Source: Ferruginibacter sp. (GTDB taxonomy: Bacteria; Bacteroidota; Bacteroidia; Chitinophagales; Chitinophagaceae). Taken from it: DNA of 64,000 bases. The stretch spans positions 124,001-188,000 of the forward strand of contig JAQBNH010000014.1 of assembly GCA_028288705.1 (NCBI GenBank), in the 5' to 3' direction. The notes beneath the pieces are model-generated. The model worked only from the letters and a program-made list of their open reading frames with translations. It was not told the DNA's origin and did not search any database. The position numbers and the translations under genes were made by a program. This document shows positions 62,468 to 64,000 of the stretch, piece by piece (position 1 is the stretch's first letter; every line of letters starts with the position of its first letter).

Positions 62468-62674
62468 ATGGACCAGCCCATACAAAAATATTGCCCCCGT
62501 TGCCAGCAACCATTCCACTGCAATGCGGCAAAGATCAGTGCCTGCGCCTGTTCAGGCGTTATACTCACGGCCGCTATTCAGCAACACATTTCCAAAGAAT
62601 TCCATGATTGTCTTTGCGCGAACTGCCTCAGGCAGATCGCTGATCAATTTTCTTTTGATAGAAAGCAGCAATGA
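62468..62674 (+). CDS. Small cysteine-rich CWC-family protein
   Basis: 68 aa. Cys pairs at CPRC (about 9-12), CNAAKISACAC and CLCANC suggest a small zinc-binding knuckle protein of the cysteine-rich CWC type; function unknown. Divergent from the permease gene with only 21 bp between the two annotated starts, so its promoter must lie inside the permease coding region. 51 bp before the TonB receptor. Confidence 0.7.
   Translation: MDQPIQKYCPRCQQPFHCNAAKISACACSGVILTAAIQQHISKEFHDCLCANCLRQIADQFSFDRKQQ
62483..62490 (-). promoter_or_regulatory. Bacteroidota -7 element for the permease-PLP enzyme operon
   Basis: On the minus strand TATTTTTG, exact match to TAnnTTTG. It lies within the first codons of the divergent CWC gene and supports the long permease start at 62446. 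Confidence 0.45.
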
Positions 62675-62725
62675 CAGATACTTTTTCGCCTTGCTTACGT
62701 TAATAGTGTATAGATAATCCCAGGC

Positions 62726-64000
62726 ATGAAAAAAACGGCCACTATTTTTTTATTATTCATTGGTTTGATTTGTCGAGCGCAACAACCGCTCAGCGGCGTT
62801 TTGTTGAATGAAGAAGGCGATTTGTTGCCGGGCGTTGCAGTTCGTAGCAATGGTTTCGTGGTTTACAGCGATTCTGCCGGCAGATTTTATCTCCCCATTG
62901 GAATATTTCCCTTGAGGTTTTCCTTGTCAGGCTATGAACAATATGTCGCGCGGAACTTGTCGGAAGCGGGCAAACCTATCGTAATGTTTCGTCCCGTTCC
63001 ACTTTTGGAAGAAACCATCGTACGGGCTTACGAACAACATGCGGGGCTTAAAGATTTGCCTGCTGCGGTCTCCGTGCTAACAAAAACTTCGCTGGAAAGA
63101 TATGGCAACCAATCCCTGGTGCCGGCCGTTAATACGATCGCCGGTGTGAAAATGGATGAACGCAGCCCGGGTAGTTATCGTCTCAGCATCCGCGGAAATC
63201 TGTTGCGTTCTACCTTTGGCGTTAGGAATGTAAAAGTTTACTGGAACGGTTTGCCATTTACTGATGCGAATGGGACTACTTATATCAATGAAATCAATTT
63301 TAATAACATTGATAAGATCGAAATTATCAAAGGGCCCGCGGGTAGCATGTATGGCGCAGGTACGGGCGGTGTGATGTTGTTGTCGAATGCATTCGCTGCG
63401 CAGCCCAGGTCCGCGATCGACCTGACTGCTGCCGTGGGCAGTTACGGACTTTTCGCAACCGGCGTTTCCTATAAGCAAAACACGCCCAGGTCAAATGCGC
63501 TGTTATCTTTTAACCACCAGCAGTCACAGGGTTATCGTGATCATGCGGCCATGGATCGTAATGTGTTGCATTTTACGAGCAGGATGTCGATGAGTAAGAA
63601 AAGTGAGCTAACAACAAATGTTTTTTACAGTGATCTGTATTATCAAACACCAGGGGGTCTGACTGCTGCTGAAGTATCAGCAAATCCACGGCAGTCGAGG
63701 CCTGCAAGTGGTGCGTTTAAAAGTGCTGAAGCCCAGCGGGCAGCATTATATTTGAAAACATTGTATGGTGGTTTTTCTAATCGTGTAAAAATGAACAGCC
63801 GTTGGTCTAATACAAGCGGTATTTATTTCTCGGCAACGAACTTCTCTAATCCGACAATTCGCAATTACGAAAAAAAGGTAGAATCAGGAATCGGGATGCG
63901 CAGCTTATTTCAATATCTCCTCGGAAATTTCACCGGAACGGTTGGCGGCGAATACCAGTACGGTTTCACGAACACGGCAACATTCGGTAACCGGTTGGGA
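62726..64000 (+). CDS. TonB-dependent receptor, 5' part
   Basis: Partial: 425 codons with no stop up to the window end. Signal peptide (KKTATIFLLFIGLICRAQ), then a carboxypeptidase-regulatory-like domain (SGVLLNEEGDLLPGVAVRSNG) of about 85 residues. The plug domain follows: RAYEQHAGLKDLPAAVSVLT, LSIRGNLLRSTFG, and IEIIKGPAGSMYGAGTGGVM, the standard RGPAG/GAGxxGG plug signature. Barrel strands begin near residue 235. Outer-membrane receptor for siderophore, vitamin or carbohydrate uptake; substrate not readable. Confidence 0.93.
   Translation, partial: MKKTATIFLLFIGLICRAQQPLSGVLLNEEGDLLPGVAVRSNGFVVYSDSAGRFYLPIGIFPLRFSLSGYEQYVARNLSEAGKPIVMFRPVPLLEETIVRAYEQHAGLKDLPAAVSVLTKTSLERYGNQSLVPAVNTIAGVKMDERSPGSYRLSIRGNLLRSTFGVRNVKVYWNGLPFTDANGTTYINEINFNNIDKIEIIKGPAGSMYGAGTGGVMLLSNAFAAQPRSAIDLTAAVGSYGLFATGVSYKQNTPRSNALLSFNHQQSQGYRDHAAMDRNVLHFTSRMSMSKKSELTTNVFYSDLYYQTPGGLTAAEVSANPRQSRPASGAFKSAEAQRAALYLKTLYGGFSNRVKMNSRWSNTSGIYFSATNFSNPTIRNYEKKVESGIGMRSLFQYLLGNFTGTVGGEYQYGFTNTATFGNRLG

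Noticed and set aside
1-64000. CRISPR array, insertion sequence or prophage
   Set aside because: No regularly spaced direct repeats, transposase or integrase genes, or terminal inverted repeats around genes were seen.

Overview
The window looks like a chromosomal segment of a Bacteroidota bacterium, most likely in or near the family Chitinophagaceae. The evidence is the near-consensus Bacteroidota promoters (TTTG about 20 nt upstream of TAnnTTTG), start regions without Shine-Dalgarno sequences, TonB-dependent receptors and MG2/plug-type outer-membrane proteins, a CarH-like regulator next to a carotenoid operon with CruF and a fused two-domain lycopene cyclase, and moderate GC content. The genus is inference.

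Region 1 (1-29772) is one large surface-polysaccharide locus. It holds asparagine-synthetase-type amidotransferases (one cut by the window start, two complete), nine or ten glycosyltransferases, RmlA/RmlB, a Wzx-type flippase, an FkbM methyltransferase, two polysaccharide deacetylases, a GNAT-like protein, a sugar formyltransferase, and UDP-galactopyranose mutase beside a galactofuranosyltransferase-like GT2. Two paralogous polytopic membrane proteins (candidate polymerases) lie on the opposite strand. The right end (24813-29772) reads like a Campylobacter-type pgl module for N,N'-diacetylbacillosamine: GT4, PglD-like acetyltransferase, LegC/PglE-like aminotransferase, soluble PglF-like dehydratase and PglC-like phosphoglycosyltransferase. 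It would make the priming sugar and put it on undecaprenyl phosphate.

Region 2 (29776-37670) is a carotenoid operon. It runs CarH-like B12-binding MerR regulator, ECF sigma factor, crtI, crtB, idi, crtD-like, cruF, crtZ and a fused CrtYc/CrtYd-type cyclase. The set predicts a saproxanthin-like monocyclic hydroxylated carotenoid under light control. A GTTTAA...TTAAAC inverted repeat occurs before both the regulator and the sigma factor.

Region 3 (37670-43950) has a 2H-phosphoesterase-like protein behind a palindrome, two radical SAM proteins (PA0069-like and the UDG-linked repair type) around a small unknown gene, and the TIGR03915-type partner. Convergent to these is a two-gene unit of an apparently cytosolic caspase-fold (C25-like) peptidase and a small protein.

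Region 4 (43984-51936) has a secreted beta-propeller/phosphoesterase protein and then a 670-bp gap rich in RNA structure (promoter, attenuator-like terminator, 41-codon ORF, second terminator, long hairpin). An AAA ATPase and RtcB RNA ligase follow, then an AmgK-like kinase fused to a RapZ C-terminal domain, followed by a MurU-like nucleotidyltransferase.

Region 5 (51937-64000) is envelope and transport: a frameshifted outer-membrane receptor, an HlyD-type adaptor with TolC but no pump, an MG2/plug protein, a Cys/Met-metabolism PLP enzyme with an amino-acid permease, a small CWC-type cysteine protein, and a TonB-dependent receptor cut by the window end. No tRNA, rRNA, CRISPR array or insertion sequence was seen.
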